Source of the DNA: Gracilimonas sp040877545
Lineage (GTDB): Bacteria > Bacteroidota > Rhodothermia > Balneolales > Balneolaceae
DNA length: 64,000 bases
Reading direction: 5' to 3'
Assembly (NCBI GenBank): GCA_040877545.1
Contig: JBBDNN010000034.1
Span: forward strand, 1-64,000
This document shows positions 26,934 to 35,851 of this stretch, in pieces. Numbering within the stretch: the stretch's first letter is position 1; each line of letters starts with the position of its first letter. Position numbers and translations under genes: made by a program. A model generated the notes under the pieces. The model was not told where the DNA came from. It saw nothing but the letters and a program-made list of their open reading frames with translations, and did no database searches.

Positions 26934-27740
26934 TTAGTTAGGCTTGAGTTTCGTAAAACAAACAATTCCTTTCACAAGCTGCTCATCTACTTCAAAGCCG
27001 GCTTGATTGAACAACCTGTTACTTTCTTCCGCGCTCCAGAATTTTATACCTCCCAAAGAGACAGATTCCTGCAGTAACCGGCCGTACCATGCATCTGATT
27101 TTATGAGGTGCATCATAAAAAAGACACCGTCTTCTTTCAGTACTCTTTTGGCTTCATACAGCACTTTTATTTCTTCGGTAAGTTCATTGAATGTCCCCCC
27201 CATCACAATGCCATCGAATGTTTTACTGAAGAAGGGAATATTTCGCCCATCAGCTCGAATAAAAAGAATATCGGTTTCGTCTGCTTCGGCTTTTATCCGG
27301 GCTTCTTCCAGCATTTGAGAGGAGAAATCGAGCCCAACAACGTGAGCTTTTTTTTGCGCGGCTTTTAGCGCCCTTGCATACAATGCGGTAGAGCATCCCA
27401 GGTCCAGGTATAAACTATTTTCTTTGGGAGCGGTCCAATCAATAAGTAATTCGTGTTCTTTCTCGATGGGAAATTCTTCACCGGAAAGCAGGGAAAGAGA
27501 CCTTTTTCGCCAGATATCTTCATAAATGGCCGCTGTAATCTTCCAATGGTTCGTGCTTTGGGCGATGGATGTAAAATCGGGTTCTTTCCCCAGCAGGTCA
27601 ATGACATTATTTTTTACCTGATAGTCATCCCCTTCTTGCGAACATATGGTACCGTTAAATGGGACCGATAGATTGGCTACTTCATCAGGAACTGGGATTC
27701 CTGCTCTTTCATTAAAAGGCGAGCGTAATTCAAACTTCAT
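26934..27740 (-). CDS. class I SAM-dependent methyltransferase
   Basis: This 268-residue protein has an N-terminal extension of about 100 residues (a possible Trm112-like or lid part, but without zinc cysteines) followed by a Rossmann methyltransferase. Motif I is YLDLGCSTALYARAL, motif II is VVGLDFSSQMLEEAR, an IRADGRNIPF acidic loop follows, and the post-motif is TFDGIVMGGTFNELTE. It resembles UbiE/Methyltransf_11 proteins acting on small molecules or lipids. It follows the SAM hydrolase gene after a 98-base gap. The substrate is unknown. Confidence 0.85.
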   Translation of the reverse strand: MKFELRSPFNERAGIPVPDEVANLSVPFNGTICSQEGDDYQVKNNVIDLLGKEPDFTSIAQSTNHWKITAAIYEDIWRKRSLSLLSGEEFPIEKEHELLIDWTAPKENSLYLDLGCSTALYARALKAAQKKAHVVGLDFSSQMLEEARIKAEADETDILFIRADGRNIPFFSKTFDGIVMGGTFNELTEEIKVLYEAKRVLKEDGVFFMMHLIKSDAWYGRLLQESVSLGGIKFWSAEESNRLFNQAGFEVDEQLVKGIVCFTKLKPN

Positions 27741-27838
27741 AAAAATCCTAAAATATTATTTCGTGCGCGTACGCTAAATAGGTAGCAGTGTTACGGGGCA
27801 GCTATTGCTTTTACCGACTACACTGGGCTCAGGTATTC

Positions 27839-28627
27839 CTACTTCTGTAGCACAATTGAAATCTGCGCACCTTTATCAACGCTAAGCATACGGCCTGCAT
27901 TTCCTTTGTTGATGCCGATTTCCAGCATGCCCGAACTTCCTATAAAAGCAGCGGGATCACCATCCTCTACATCCCCAAAAGTAGATACAATTTTTTTAAG
28001 CATGGTATTGCCGACATATATTTTCACTTTTTTCTTTTTGATGTGATCCTTTATCAACTGCTCGGAAATATTGGTAATCAAATTGCCAAAGCGATCAATA
28101 TGGACCACCCAGCCCTGCAGGCCATCTTTGTCGGCGATGGGAACAGCCCAGTGATAGGTAACCAATCCTTCGATGGGTTCCCCGATATCCTCAAGTGGAA
28201 TACCATTGCTGATATGAGCTGCAACCGGAGCAAAAATGTCACGTCCCTGGAAAGTTTTGGAGATGTTTTCCCGCCAGTATTTCTTGTTGTTCAGGCGAAA
28301 AGCCTCGTGTTCAAATTCATCATAAAAAAGAGAAAAAATGCCATTATCCGGCCCCACAAAATACTGGTCTTTTATTTTTATGCTGATGGGATTTCGGGAA
28401 GTTCCCACACCCGGATCAACTACTACAAGATGAATAGTTCCCGGGGGAAAGAGAAATGCCGAGTTTCGGATTACCCATGCACCAGCCATTATATCCTGGG
28501 CTGGGATATCGTGTGAAATATCGACCAGACGTACGTCGGGAGAAATTCCCAGTATAACCGCTTTTAATGCACTTACATACTGGTCTTGTAATCCGAAATC
28601 AGTTGTGAGGGTTATTATTTGGCTCAT
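27839..28627 (-). CDS. SAM hydrolase / SAM hydroxide adenosyltransferase (DUF62 family)
   Basis: This 262-residue protein starts at the ATG at 28627, whose first base is shared with the dnaN stop (TGATG). It has the family motifs ITLTTDFGLQDQYV (N-terminal Asp), DISHDIPAQDI, HLVVVDPGVGT, FVGPDNGIFS and TFQGRDIFAPVAAHI. A C-terminal beta-barrel domain has IDRFGNLITNI. The family (related to fluorinase and chlorinase) uses water to split SAM into adenosine and methionine. The coupling to dnaN looks like chance operon building. The Asp-His-Arg hydrolase set appears conserved, so halogenation is unlikely. Confidence 0.92.
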   Translation of the reverse strand: MSQIITLTTDFGLQDQYVSALKAVILGISPDVRLVDISHDIPAQDIMAGAWVIRNSAFLFPPGTIHLVVVDPGVGTSRNPISIKIKDQYFVGPDNGIFSLFYDEFEHEAFRLNNKKYWRENISKTFQGRDIFAPVAAHISNGIPLEDIGEPIEGLVTYHWAVPIADKDGLQGWVVHIDRFGNLITNISEQLIKDHIKKKKVKIYVGNTMLKKIVSTFGDVEDGDPAAFIGSSGMLEIGINKGNAGRMLSVDKGAQISIVLQK

Positions 28628-29742
28628 CAAGCATAACTGTTGAGCATCACGGGCATCACCAGCATTAATATATCTTCGTTATCATCTTTATTGGATGGCT
28701 TCACGATGCCGGCACGGTTTGGCGAAGAAAATTCGAACGTCACTTCTTCATCATCGATGTTACTTAGCACATCACCCAGGTATTTGGCATTGAAACCGAT
28801 TTCCATTTCTTCGTTTGAATATTCGCAGCTAATAGTTTCTTTCGCTTCGCTGCTCATGTCGATGTCTTCGGCGCGGATGGTCAGTTTATCTCCCCCTAAT
28901 TGAAGGCGAATCTGGCGGGTAGTTGTACTTGAAAAAATCGCGACTCTTTTTACTGTAGAAAGCATTTGCTCTTTGCTGATCGTCAAAAACTTGTCGTTGT
29001 CTTTAGGAATTACCGAGTCATAATTCGGGTATTGTTCGTTGATGAGGCGTGTGATTACAATAGTATTACCACTTTTAAATCGGGCGTGATCGGTTGTTAC
29101 TGTTAAATCACAATTTTCACCGGTAATGGTTTTTTGGATAAGACTTAATGCCTTATCTGGTATGATGAAATTAACATTTTCATCAGCCTTAATTTCACTA
29201 TTCGAATATTTAACCAGGCGATGTCCATCGGTTGCCACAAATTTACTTTCTTCGGTTCCGATCTGGAAATAAACACCCATCATTGCCGGACGAAGGTCAT
29301 CACTTGAAACCGCGAATAAAGTTTTGTGAATTGCTTTGTGCATCAATTCACCGGTAGTAGTAATTTTTGTTCCTTCATCAAGATTGGGAACATCAGGGAA
29401 TTCGTCGGCATCATCACCCACCAATTTGTAGTTTCCTTTGTCGGTACGGAAGTTGATATTTTTTCGCTCGTCCACATCAAAGAAAACAGGAATATTAGGA
29501 AGTTGCCGCAGGGTTTCGAGCATTCGCCGGGCAGGGATCGCTACCGCTCCATCTTCTTCAATATCCGCATCAATATATTCGATAATAGAAATCTCAAGAT
29601 CTGTTGCGGTCAATTTCAGTTTGCCGTCTTCACTTTCAAACAAAATAGTTTCAAGAATAGGCAGTGTTGCCTTGGAGGGAACAGCACCGATCACCGCAGA
29701 AAGGCCTTTATTAAGTTCGTTACTTGATACAGAAAATTTCAT
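28627..29742 (-). CDS. dnaN: DNA polymerase III beta sliding clamp
   Basis: This 371-residue protein has three clamp domains of normal length: MKFSVSSNELNKGLSAVIGA at the start, the FESEDGKLKLTATDLEI strand, FAVSSDDLRPAMMGVYF in domain 2, and a C-terminal end LVMPVMLN. It forms the ring that tethers the replicative polymerase. No dnaA is adjacent and no DnaA-box cluster was seen around it, so this is not an obvious origin. It overlaps the SAM hydrolase start by one base. Confidence 0.97.
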   Translation of the reverse strand: MKFSVSSNELNKGLSAVIGAVPSKATLPILETILFESEDGKLKLTATDLEISIIEYIDADIEEDGAVAIPARRMLETLRQLPNIPVFFDVDERKNINFRTDKGNYKLVGDDADEFPDVPNLDEGTKITTTGELMHKAIHKTLFAVSSDDLRPAMMGVYFQIGTEESKFVATDGHRLVKYSNSEIKADENVNFIIPDKALSLIQKTITGENCDLTVTTDHARFKSGNTIVITRLINEQYPNYDSVIPKDNDKFLTISKEQMLSTVKRVAIFSSTTTRQIRLQLGGDKLTIRAEDIDMSSEAKETISCEYSNEEMEIGFNAKYLGDVLSNIDDEEVTFEFSSPNRAGIVKPSNKDDNEDILMLVMPVMLNSYA

Positions 29743-29960
29743 GTAATTCTTTATTTAAGTGAGTTTTAGGGCAGTTTTCCATCCCAAATTTGCCCTTTCA
29801 GTGTAGTGTGCTTATACTAAGAAATACTGGCTCTCTCTGCAACCACGAACACTTCAAAAAACTTTTAATAAATAACCAATAATCCACCTGCCTATATCGT
29901 TACAGCGCTACTTTAATATTTATTACTGCATCTTTTTTTAAATTATTACAGTTTTTATAG

Positions 29961-31031
29961 ATGAATCGCCTCTTTTTAGCGCTCTTTACTCTTTTATTTA
30001 TTCCCACTCTTTCCATGGCACAATCTGCCCAGGCTAAATATGGAAATGATTTCTTAAGTACCGGCAGTGGTGCCCGTGCTCTTGGAATGGGAAGTACTCA
30101 CTCAGCCTTAACCAATGATGTTACCTCCGCCTATTGGAATGTAGCCGGTCTTGCACAGGTAAACAGCCCTCAGGTAATGTACATGCATTCCGAACGGTTT
30201 AGCGGCATTGTGGGCTACGATTATGGAGCCGGTGCATTGCCCCTTAAATCTGATAAAGGAGTAATTGCCTTAAGTTTCTTTCGGCAGGGTGTAGATAATA
30301 TTGCCAACACATTAAATGCCTGGGATCGTGAACGCGACCAACCGCGGGAAAATGCGGAAGCATATATCACCAAGTTCAGCGCCGCTGATATGGCTGTTTT
30401 CATCTCTTATGCCAGACAGCGTAATGAGCAGCTTTCCTACGGAGCTTCAGCAAAAATTGTCCATCAAAAACTGGGGCCTTTTGCCCAGGCATGGGGGTAC
30501 AGTCTTGACATCGGTACACAATTTAAAACCAGTTTTGCTGATTTCGGCCTTTCTATTAATGATGTAACCACCATGCAGAAAATGTGGCAAATTGATGAAT
30601 CTGCTTTTGGGGATTATGAAACACAGTTCGACAGTCTTGGAGCTACCATGCCAACCGGTCAAAATGAATATGTGCTGCCTTCCGTAAAATTTGGAGCTTC
30701 GCGTCAGTTTCATCTTAATGATTTTAATATAATTGCTGCAGCTGATGCTGATCTGTTTTTTGAAAACCGGCGAGCCTATTATATGAACGTTGGCAGCATG
30801 AGCATTGAACCACATGTAGGTGCAGAAGTAACTTATAAGGATATTATCAGCCTGCGATCGGGTGTTACAGATTTTATTACCGATCCTGTTTCCGGATTTA
30901 CTGTTTCTCCTACTTTGGGGATGGGTTTAAAGCTTTCCTCTTTTGTGCTCGATTACGGCTTCACAAGCTTTGCCGGAGCTTCCAGCGACCTCGGGTTTAC
31001 ACACAGAATTTCTCTCCGGTTCGATTTGTGA
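29961..31031 (+). CDS. PorV/PorQ-family outer-membrane protein
   Basis: This 356-residue protein has a signal peptide (about 1-20, MAQS) and a FadL-like barrel, with the family signature STGSGARALGMGSTHSAL then TNDVTSAYWNVAGLA near the mature N-terminus, and a C-terminal barrel strand HRISLRFDL. PorV and PorQ are outer-membrane parts of the type IX system; many paralogues have unknown roles. Because the window has a T9SS client, a role in that system is plausible but unproven. The gene is followed by a large hairpin and miaA. Confidence 0.85.
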   Translation: MNRLFLALFTLLFIPTLSMAQSAQAKYGNDFLSTGSGARALGMGSTHSALTNDVTSAYWNVAGLAQVNSPQVMYMHSERFSGIVGYDYGAGALPLKSDKGVIALSFFRQGVDNIANTLNAWDRERDQPRENAEAYITKFSAADMAVFISYARQRNEQLSYGASAKIVHQKLGPFAQAWGYSLDIGTQFKTSFADFGLSINDVTTMQKMWQIDESAFGDYETQFDSLGATMPTGQNEYVLPSVKFGASRQFHLNDFNIIAAADADLFFENRRAYYMNVGSMSIEPHVGAEVTYKDIISLRSGVTDFITDPVSGFTVSPTLGMGLKLSSFVLDYGFTSFAGASSDLGFTHRISLRFDL

Positions 31032-31037
31032 TTTTGA

Positions 31038-31119
31038 GTGTAAAAGTGTTTACGTGTTAAAGTGTTAATGATTCTGCCAATCCTTAGATTAACACTTTAA
31101 CACGTAAACACCTTAACAC
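31038..31119. repeat. large inverted repeat between the porV/porQ-like gene and miaA
   Basis: Perfect 24-base arms (31046-31069 and 31088-31111) enclose an 18-base loop. The pairing continues outward with mismatches to 31038 and 31119. The arms are built from reiterated GTGTTTA/GTGTTAA-like units. There is no T run, so this is unlikely to be a simple intrinsic terminator. It ends 9 bases before the miaA TTG start. It may be a copy of a genome-wide repeat. Confidence 0.85.
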
Positions 31120-31128
31120 GTTAATATC

Positions 31129-32040
31129 TTGCGAATTATTCTTCTTGGCCCTACTGCTTCAGGAAAAACAGATCTTTCTCTTCTGTTGGCAGAAAGACTG
31201 AACACTTCCATCATTTCGGCAGATTCCCGGCAGTGCTACAAACACATAGATATCGGAACTGCAAAACCATCCCGGAAAGAACTTCAACAAATTCCGCACT
31301 ACAACATTTCTGTACTGGAATTGGATGAAGAAGACAGCGCCATGGAATTCCAGAAACGGGCGGCAGAATGGGAAAAGGAGATTCTGCAACATTCTGACCA
31401 TGTGCTACATGTTGGAGGAAGTACCTTGCATGTGCAAAGCCTGATTCAGCCCTTCAATGATATGCCCAATGCTGATCCCCATAATATTGAGCAACTGGAG
31501 CGGCGAATTGAAGACGAAGGCCTGGAGTCGCTTTATGGAATGCTTAAAGAAATAGATCCGGCTTATATAAAAAGGATGGACGGGATGAACCGTCAGCGTA
31601 TTATCCGCGCCTTGGATATTTGGATGCAAACCGGCAAGACTTTTAGCTCTTTTCACCGGCAGGATGAAATTCAACCCGATAGAAATACGCTGGTATTTGG
31701 GTTGAAATATCTGCGGGAAGTACTCTATAAACGCATTAACAAACGTGTAGATGAAATGATAGCACAGGGATTGGTTGAAGAGGTGGAATCAATTCTGGGA
31801 AAAGGATATTCCAGCGATTCACAAGCTTTGAATACGGTGGGTTATAAGGAGATCCTGAAGGCTTTAGAAGGAGAGTGGCCGCTGGATAAAGCAGTCGAGA
31901 AAATCAAAACCAGTACGCGCAGGTATGCCAAGCGGCAACTAACATGGTATCGCAGATGGGAATTTATTCACTGGCTTCCGGCTGGGGAGAAAGAGGTGGA
32001 AGAGCTTGCAAACATAATTCTGGCAAAAGTAGAAAGTTAA
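31129..32040 (+). CDS. miaA: tRNA dimethylallyltransferase
   Basis: This 303-residue protein has the P-loop GPTASGKTDLS at residues 7-17, then IISADSRQCYKHIDIGTAKP, VGGSTLHVQSL and the C-terminal VGYKEILKALEGEW and TRRYAKRQLTWYR motifs. It adds a dimethylallyl group to A37 of tRNAs that read codons starting with U. The only usable start is TTG at 31129, with a stop codon five codons upstream and no Shine-Dalgarno sequence; the large inverted repeat ends just before it. Translation may be weak or influenced by the hairpin. Confidence 0.94.
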   Translation: MRIILLGPTASGKTDLSLLLAERLNTSIISADSRQCYKHIDIGTAKPSRKELQQIPHYNISVLELDEEDSAMEFQKRAAEWEKEILQHSDHVLHVGGSTLHVQSLIQPFNDMPNADPHNIEQLERRIEDEGLESLYGMLKEIDPAYIKRMDGMNRQRIIRALDIWMQTGKTFSSFHRQDEIQPDRNTLVFGLKYLREVLYKRINKRVDEMIAQGLVEEVESILGKGYSSDSQALNTVGYKEILKALEGEWPLDKAVEKIKTSTRRYAKRQLTWYRRWEFIHWLPAGEKEVEELANIILAKVES

Positions 32041-32173
32041 TATTAATGCCGGAATTAGCAGGTCGGTTAATTTAGTTTCAATAAAAATATAAGTTCATTT
32101 AGTTGGCGGCTGGAAGTTAGCAGCTAAGTTTCAGAAAGGTTAACTTTACACCTCACTTAAACGAAGTTTGACT

Positions 32174-32419
32174 ATGTATAAAGCGAAAGTAAACGTAACG
32201 CTACGTCCATCCATCCTCGACCCGAAAGGTAAAGCAGCGCAACATGCACTTCAAAACCTTGGGCTGAATGAAATTCGACAAGTTCGAATTGGTAAATTTA
32301 TAGAACTTGATGTAGATGCCGCAGATATGGAAGCGGCAAAAAAATTAGTTAAAGAAGCCTGTGTAAAACTTCTGGCCAATGAAGTAATGGAAGACTTTGA
32401 GATCACCATCGAAAAATAA
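32174..32419 (+). CDS. purS: phosphoribosylformylglycinamidine synthase, PurS subunit
   Basis: This is an 81-residue protein from the ATG at 32174. The sequence (YKAKVNVTLRPSILDPKGKA and IRQVRIGKFIELDVD) is typical PurS. It joins PurQ and PurL in the complex making FGAM in purine synthesis. A ClpS-like gene starts at its stop codon (TAATG) and purQ follows that. purL is not in the window. Confidence 0.95.
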   Translation: MYKAKVNVTLRPSILDPKGKAAQHALQNLGLNEIRQVRIGKFIELDVDAADMEAAKKLVKEACVKLLANEVMEDFEITIEK

Positions 32420-32742
32420 TGCATTTCTACTCCCTACATATCGACACCATAGCTATGGCTGACGTAAAGGTAGAAGAAGCCACCAAAACGGAAGAGGAGG
32501 TTGAGGATTCAGTTTCCACTCCCTGGCGCTTGATTTTATATGATGACAACATTCATACCTTTGACGAAGTTATTGAACAGCTTATGAAAGCTACCGGATG
32601 CAGCCTTTCAAAAGCTGAAGAAACTACCTGGAAAGTTCATCATGAGGGTAAAGCACTGGTGCATGAAGGCGAGTTTGAAGAGTGCCTTCGAATTGACGGA
32701 ATATTAAAAGAAATTGAACTGGTTACTGAAATAAAAGGATAA
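32419..32742 (+). CDS. ClpS-like adaptor protein between purS and purQ
   Basis: This is a 107-residue protein, or 95 residues if the ATG at 32455 (MADVKVEE) is used; the first ATG overlaps the purS stop by one base. After an acidic N-terminal tail, residues about 35-107 match the ClpS core: PWRLILYDDNIHTFDEVIEQ corresponds to the NDD loop and helix 1, and WKVHHEGKALVHEG to the conserved His-containing helix. ClpS presents N-degron substrates to ClpAP. The normal Asn-Asp-Asp is Asp-Asp-Asn here, so substrate binding may differ. No clpA is nearby. The position inside the pur cluster is unusual and purQ starts 1 base after its stop. Confidence 0.75.
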   Translation: MHFYSLHIDTIAMADVKVEEATKTEEEVEDSVSTPWRLILYDDNIHTFDEVIEQLMKATGCSLSKAEETTWKVHHEGKALVHEGEFEECLRIDGILKEIELVTEIKG

Positions 32743-32743
32743 A

Positions 32744-33442
32744 ATGGCAACATTCGGCGTAATTGTATTTCCCGGCTCTAACTGTGATCACGATGCTTAT
32801 CATGCCATGAAGCATGTGATGAACTCGGAAGTAAAATTCCTTTGGCATAAAGATACTGATCTTTCAGGAATTGACTTTTTGATAATTCCCGGCGGTTTTT
32901 CTTATGGCGATTATCTCCGCTCCGGAGCTATCGCACGATTTTCGCCCATCATGCAGGAAGTAGTTAAATTTGCTGAGAAAGGCGGGCCGGTCCTGGGAAT
33001 TTGTAACGGATTTCAAATTTTACTTGAAGCGGGATTAATTCCGGGGGCCATGATGCATAACGCAGAGCTAAGATTTGTGTGTAAGAATGTTTTTATGCGA
33101 TGTGAATCCACCGATTCTTTATTCACTAAGGGGCTGCAAAAAAGGCAGGTTTTTGAGATACCTGTCTCGCATGGGGAAGGAAATTATTTCATTGATCAGG
33201 ATGGTTTGAAATCACTTCGGGATAATGACCAGGTACTTTTTCGTTATTGTGATGAAGCTGGAAAGCGTGACTTAAGTTCTAACTTTAATGGCTCTGCAGA
33301 CGATATTGCCGGTATTTGTAATACCCAACGAAATGTTTTGGGATTAATGCCCCATCCCGAACGGGCAATGGAGAAAGTGCTTGGATTGGAAGACGGAAAG
33401 CTTATTTTTGATTCCGTATTAAACTCCCTGTCTGTTGCCTGA
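32744..33442 (+). CDS. purQ: phosphoribosylformylglycinamidine synthase, PurQ glutaminase subunit
   Basis: This 232-residue class I glutamine amidotransferase has nucleophile Cys87 in VLGICNGFQIL and the His/Glu pair in GLMPHPERAME near the end. The N-terminal FGVIVFPGSNCDHDAYHA is typical of PurQ. It supplies ammonia to PurL for FGAM formation. It is preceded by purS and the ClpS-like gene with almost no spacing, and lptB follows after 17 bases. Confidence 0.96.
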   Translation: MATFGVIVFPGSNCDHDAYHAMKHVMNSEVKFLWHKDTDLSGIDFLIIPGGFSYGDYLRSGAIARFSPIMQEVVKFAEKGGPVLGICNGFQILLEAGLIPGAMMHNAELRFVCKNVFMRCESTDSLFTKGLQKRQVFEIPVSHGEGNYFIDQDGLKSLRDNDQVLFRYCDEAGKRDLSSNFNGSADDIAGICNTQRNVLGLMPHPERAMEKVLGLEDGKLIFDSVLNSLSVA

Positions 33443-33459
33443 CAATAAGATCCTGTTTC

Positions 33460-34221
33460 ATGAATGATGAAAACCCAGAAAACTTGATATTGCATAGCGA
33501 AGGCCTTGTGAAGCGCTACCGCAAGAGAACTGTGGTCAATGAGGTTTTTATAAATGTTAAGCAGGGGGAAATTGTTGGGCTTCTTGGCCCCAATGGCGCC
33601 GGAAAAACCACCACGTTTTATATGATGGTTGGGCTGGTTTCCCCTAATGCCGGGAAGATTTATTTGAATGATAAAGATCTGACGCATCAACCCATGTACA
33701 AACGGGCTCGATTGGGTATTGGATACCTGGCGCAGGAAGCCAGTGTGTTTCGAAACCTTACCGTCCGCGAAAATCTTGAGGCCGTTCTTCAGTTTCTTTC
33801 TATCCCTCAAAAAGAAGTAAAAAGGCGGGTTGATAAACTCATAGATGATTTTGGACTTCATAAGGTGGTAAATAATAAAGGATATAGCCTTTCCGGGGGA
33901 GAAAGAAGGCGAACAGAAATTGCCCGTGCATTGGTTACAAATCCTAAATTCATATTGCTTGATGAACCTTTTGCCGGTGTGGATCCTATTGCTGTTGAGG
34001 ATATTCAGGAAATTGTTTCGGGACTGCGTCACCAAAACATTGGCATCTTGATTACCGATCATAATGTACACGAAACATTGGCTATCACCGATCGCGCCTA
34101 TCTTATGTTTGAGGGAAAGATTTTAATGGAAGGCTCGTCCGATAAATTGGCAGAAGACGAAAATGCCAAAAAACTTTACCTTGGCAAACAGTTTAAATTA
34201 GATAGATACAGTTCAGATTAA
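33460..34221 (+). CDS. lptB: LPS export ABC transporter ATP-binding protein
   Basis: This 253-residue ATPase has Walker A GPNGAGKTTT (about 43-52), the LptB-like stretch GIGYLAQEASVFRNLTVREN, signature YSLSGGERRRTEIARAL, Walker B ILLDEPFAGVDP and switch His in ITDHN. LptB powers transport of lipopolysaccharide to the outer membrane with LptFG. The motif set after Walker A favours LptB over livF-type ATPases. It lies after purQ and 6 bases before the rhodanese gene; lptA, lptC, lptF and lptG are not in the window. Confidence 0.93.
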   Translation: MNDENPENLILHSEGLVKRYRKRTVVNEVFINVKQGEIVGLLGPNGAGKTTTFYMMVGLVSPNAGKIYLNDKDLTHQPMYKRARLGIGYLAQEASVFRNLTVRENLEAVLQFLSIPQKEVKRRVDKLIDDFGLHKVVNNKGYSLSGGERRRTEIARALVTNPKFILLDEPFAGVDPIAVEDIQEIVSGLRHQNIGILITDHNVHETLAITDRAYLMFEGKILMEGSSDKLAEDENAKKLYLGKQFKLDRYSSD

Positions 34222-34227
34222 ATAGAT

Positions 34228-34548
34228 ATGAAAGAAATAAGCGTACAAGAATTAAAAGAAAAGAAAGAATCAGGCAGCGATTTTTTGTTGCTGGACGTGC
34301 GGGAAGATGTGGAGTATTTGGTGTCTAACCTTGATGGCCATCATATCCCTTTGGGACAGCTTCAAAATCGTATCGAAGAAATAGAAGATCAGCAGGATAA
34401 AGAGGTAGTGGTTATGTGCAGGAGTGGAAACCGTAGCTCCAAAGCTGTTACTTTTTTAGAAAAGCAGGACTTCAAAAATGTAGCTAATTTAAAAGGCGGA
34501 ATGAAAAAATGGGCCGAAGAAATTGATCCATCTGTTCCTGTTGCCTGA
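34228..34548 (+). CDS. single-domain rhodanese-like protein
   Basis: This 106-residue protein has the rhodanese fold, with LLDVREDVEYLVSNLDGHHI and the active-site loop CRSGNRS (64-70, Cys64). It probably carries sulfane sulfur in the cytoplasm. It follows lptB by 6 bases and its stop directly abuts the convergent end of rho with no spacer, so no intrinsic terminator can fit between them. The partner is unknown. Confidence 0.9.
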   Translation: MKEISVQELKEKKESGSDFLLLDVREDVEYLVSNLDGHHIPLGQLQNRIEEIEDQQDKEVVVMCRSGNRSSKAVTFLEKQDFKNVANLKGGMKKWAEEIDPSVPVA

Positions 34549-35769
34549 TTAAGCCAGCGCTGCAATCTGGTTCAGCAATTCCTGATTACTTTCCGTGTTT
34601 TTAAGCACTTTCAGCAAACCAAGCATAGATTCTTTCGGAGATTTTTTTAGTAAATAGCGACGAACCATATTCCGTTCCTCTAAAGAATCTGTGATAAACT
34701 TATGCTCGTTCCTGGTGCCGGAAGCTGTAATGTTTATCGCCGGATAAATCCTGTCATTCGAAAGTTCACGGTCTAATACCAATTCCATATTTCCGGTTCC
34801 TTTGAACTCTTCAAAGATAAGATCGTCCATTCGCGAATTAGTTTCGATCAGGCAAGTTGCAATAATAGTGAGCGAGCCTCCGCCTTCAATTTTGCGGGCA
34901 GAGCCAAAGATTTTCTTAGGGATTTCCAAGGCCCGAATATCAAGGCCACCAGAAAGCGTTCTTCCGCTATTCGATTGAATAGCATTATAAGCTCTTCCAA
35001 GACGAGTAAGAGAGTCGATAAGCAGAACGGCGTCTTCACCCATCTCTGCTTTTCTTTTAGCATAACCCAAGGCCATTTCAGTAATACGAATGTGACTTTC
35101 AGTGGGTTTATCATTTGAGGAAGCAAATACTTCTGCCGAGGTTGAGCGGATAAAATCGGTCACTTCTTCCGGGCGCTCATCAACCAGCAAAACACTTACG
35201 TGAATATCTTCATGATTGCTGGTGAGGGACTTTGCCATCTCTTTTAGCAATACTGATTTACCTGTTCTGGGCGGGGCAACAATCAGGGCACGTTGTCCTT
35301 TTCCAATCGGGGCTACCAAGTCAATTACGCGCATTTCCACCTCGTCAGGATTGCTGCCAAGCTTAATCCATTCGACGGGCATAATAGGGGTTTGGCGTTC
35401 GAATCTGCTTGATTTAGTCCAAGCCTCAACTGGCTTACCATTTATAACATCTACAGAATGAACATGTTTATGTCCTTGATTGTCTTCTTCGAACTCTCCT
35501 TCTAAGACAAGTCCGGGGCGTAAATCGAGGTTTTTAACTTCTTCAGGTTTCAGGAATGGATCTTGTGGATTGTAAGAAAATTCGTAATCCAGCTTTCGGA
35601 TAAATCCCCATCCCTTCGCATTAATCTCCAAAATACCGGCATACCTTCCGGCAACTCCCTGATTATTTTTCCAGTGGAATTTTGGAATAAAGACATTACC
35701 GCCTTTATCGCCACGATTATTTCGTTTGTTCTTACCGTGTTTTTTATAATTTTTTTTATTCCGTGCCAT
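34549..35769 (-). CDS. rho: transcription termination factor Rho
   Basis: This 406-residue protein has a short Lys/Asn-rich N-terminus (1-25) in place of the usual Rho N-terminal helical domain. A cold-shock-like RNA-binding domain follows (about 40-115, AGILEINAKGWGFIRK), then a RecA-type ATPase with Walker A APPRTGKS (165-172), VLLVDERPEEVTD, and the Q-loop region SGRTLSGGLDIRA. It is a hexameric RNA helicase ending transcription. It has its own upstream region with a hairpin (35852-35882). Its 3' end abuts the rhodanese gene. Confidence 0.96.
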   Translation of the reverse strand: MARNKKNYKKHGKNKRNNRGDKGGNVFIPKFHWKNNQGVAGRYAGILEINAKGWGFIRKLDYEFSYNPQDPFLKPEEVKNLDLRPGLVLEGEFEEDNQGHKHVHSVDVINGKPVEAWTKSSRFERQTPIMPVEWIKLGSNPDEVEMRVIDLVAPIGKGQRALIVAPPRTGKSVLLKEMAKSLTSNHEDIHVSVLLVDERPEEVTDFIRSTSAEVFASSNDKPTESHIRITEMALGYAKRKAEMGEDAVLLIDSLTRLGRAYNAIQSNSGRTLSGGLDIRALEIPKKIFGSARKIEGGGSLTIIATCLIETNSRMDDLIFEEFKGTGNMELVLDRELSNDRIYPAINITASGTRNEHKFITDSLEERNMVRRYLLKKSPKESMLGLLKVLKNTESNQELLNQIAALA

Positions 35770-35851
35770 TAAATAAATAAGTGTGGTTTTCCTTTCTCCC
35801 TGTTGAAAAGTAAAAATTCAGAATTTAGTAAAATTGTAAAGGAGGGAAGGA

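Noticed and set aside
27741..27838. tRNA-like stretch in the gap after the SAM hydrolase
   Set aside because: No cloverleaf with a TpsiC arm could be formed by eye.
29743..29960. replication origin next to dnaN
   Set aside because: No dnaA gene and no cluster of DnaA-box-like sequences was found in the gap.
33244..34071. 275-codon minus-strand open frame across purQ and lptB
   Set aside because: Both genes on the other strand have complete catalytic motifs; this reading has no family resemblance.
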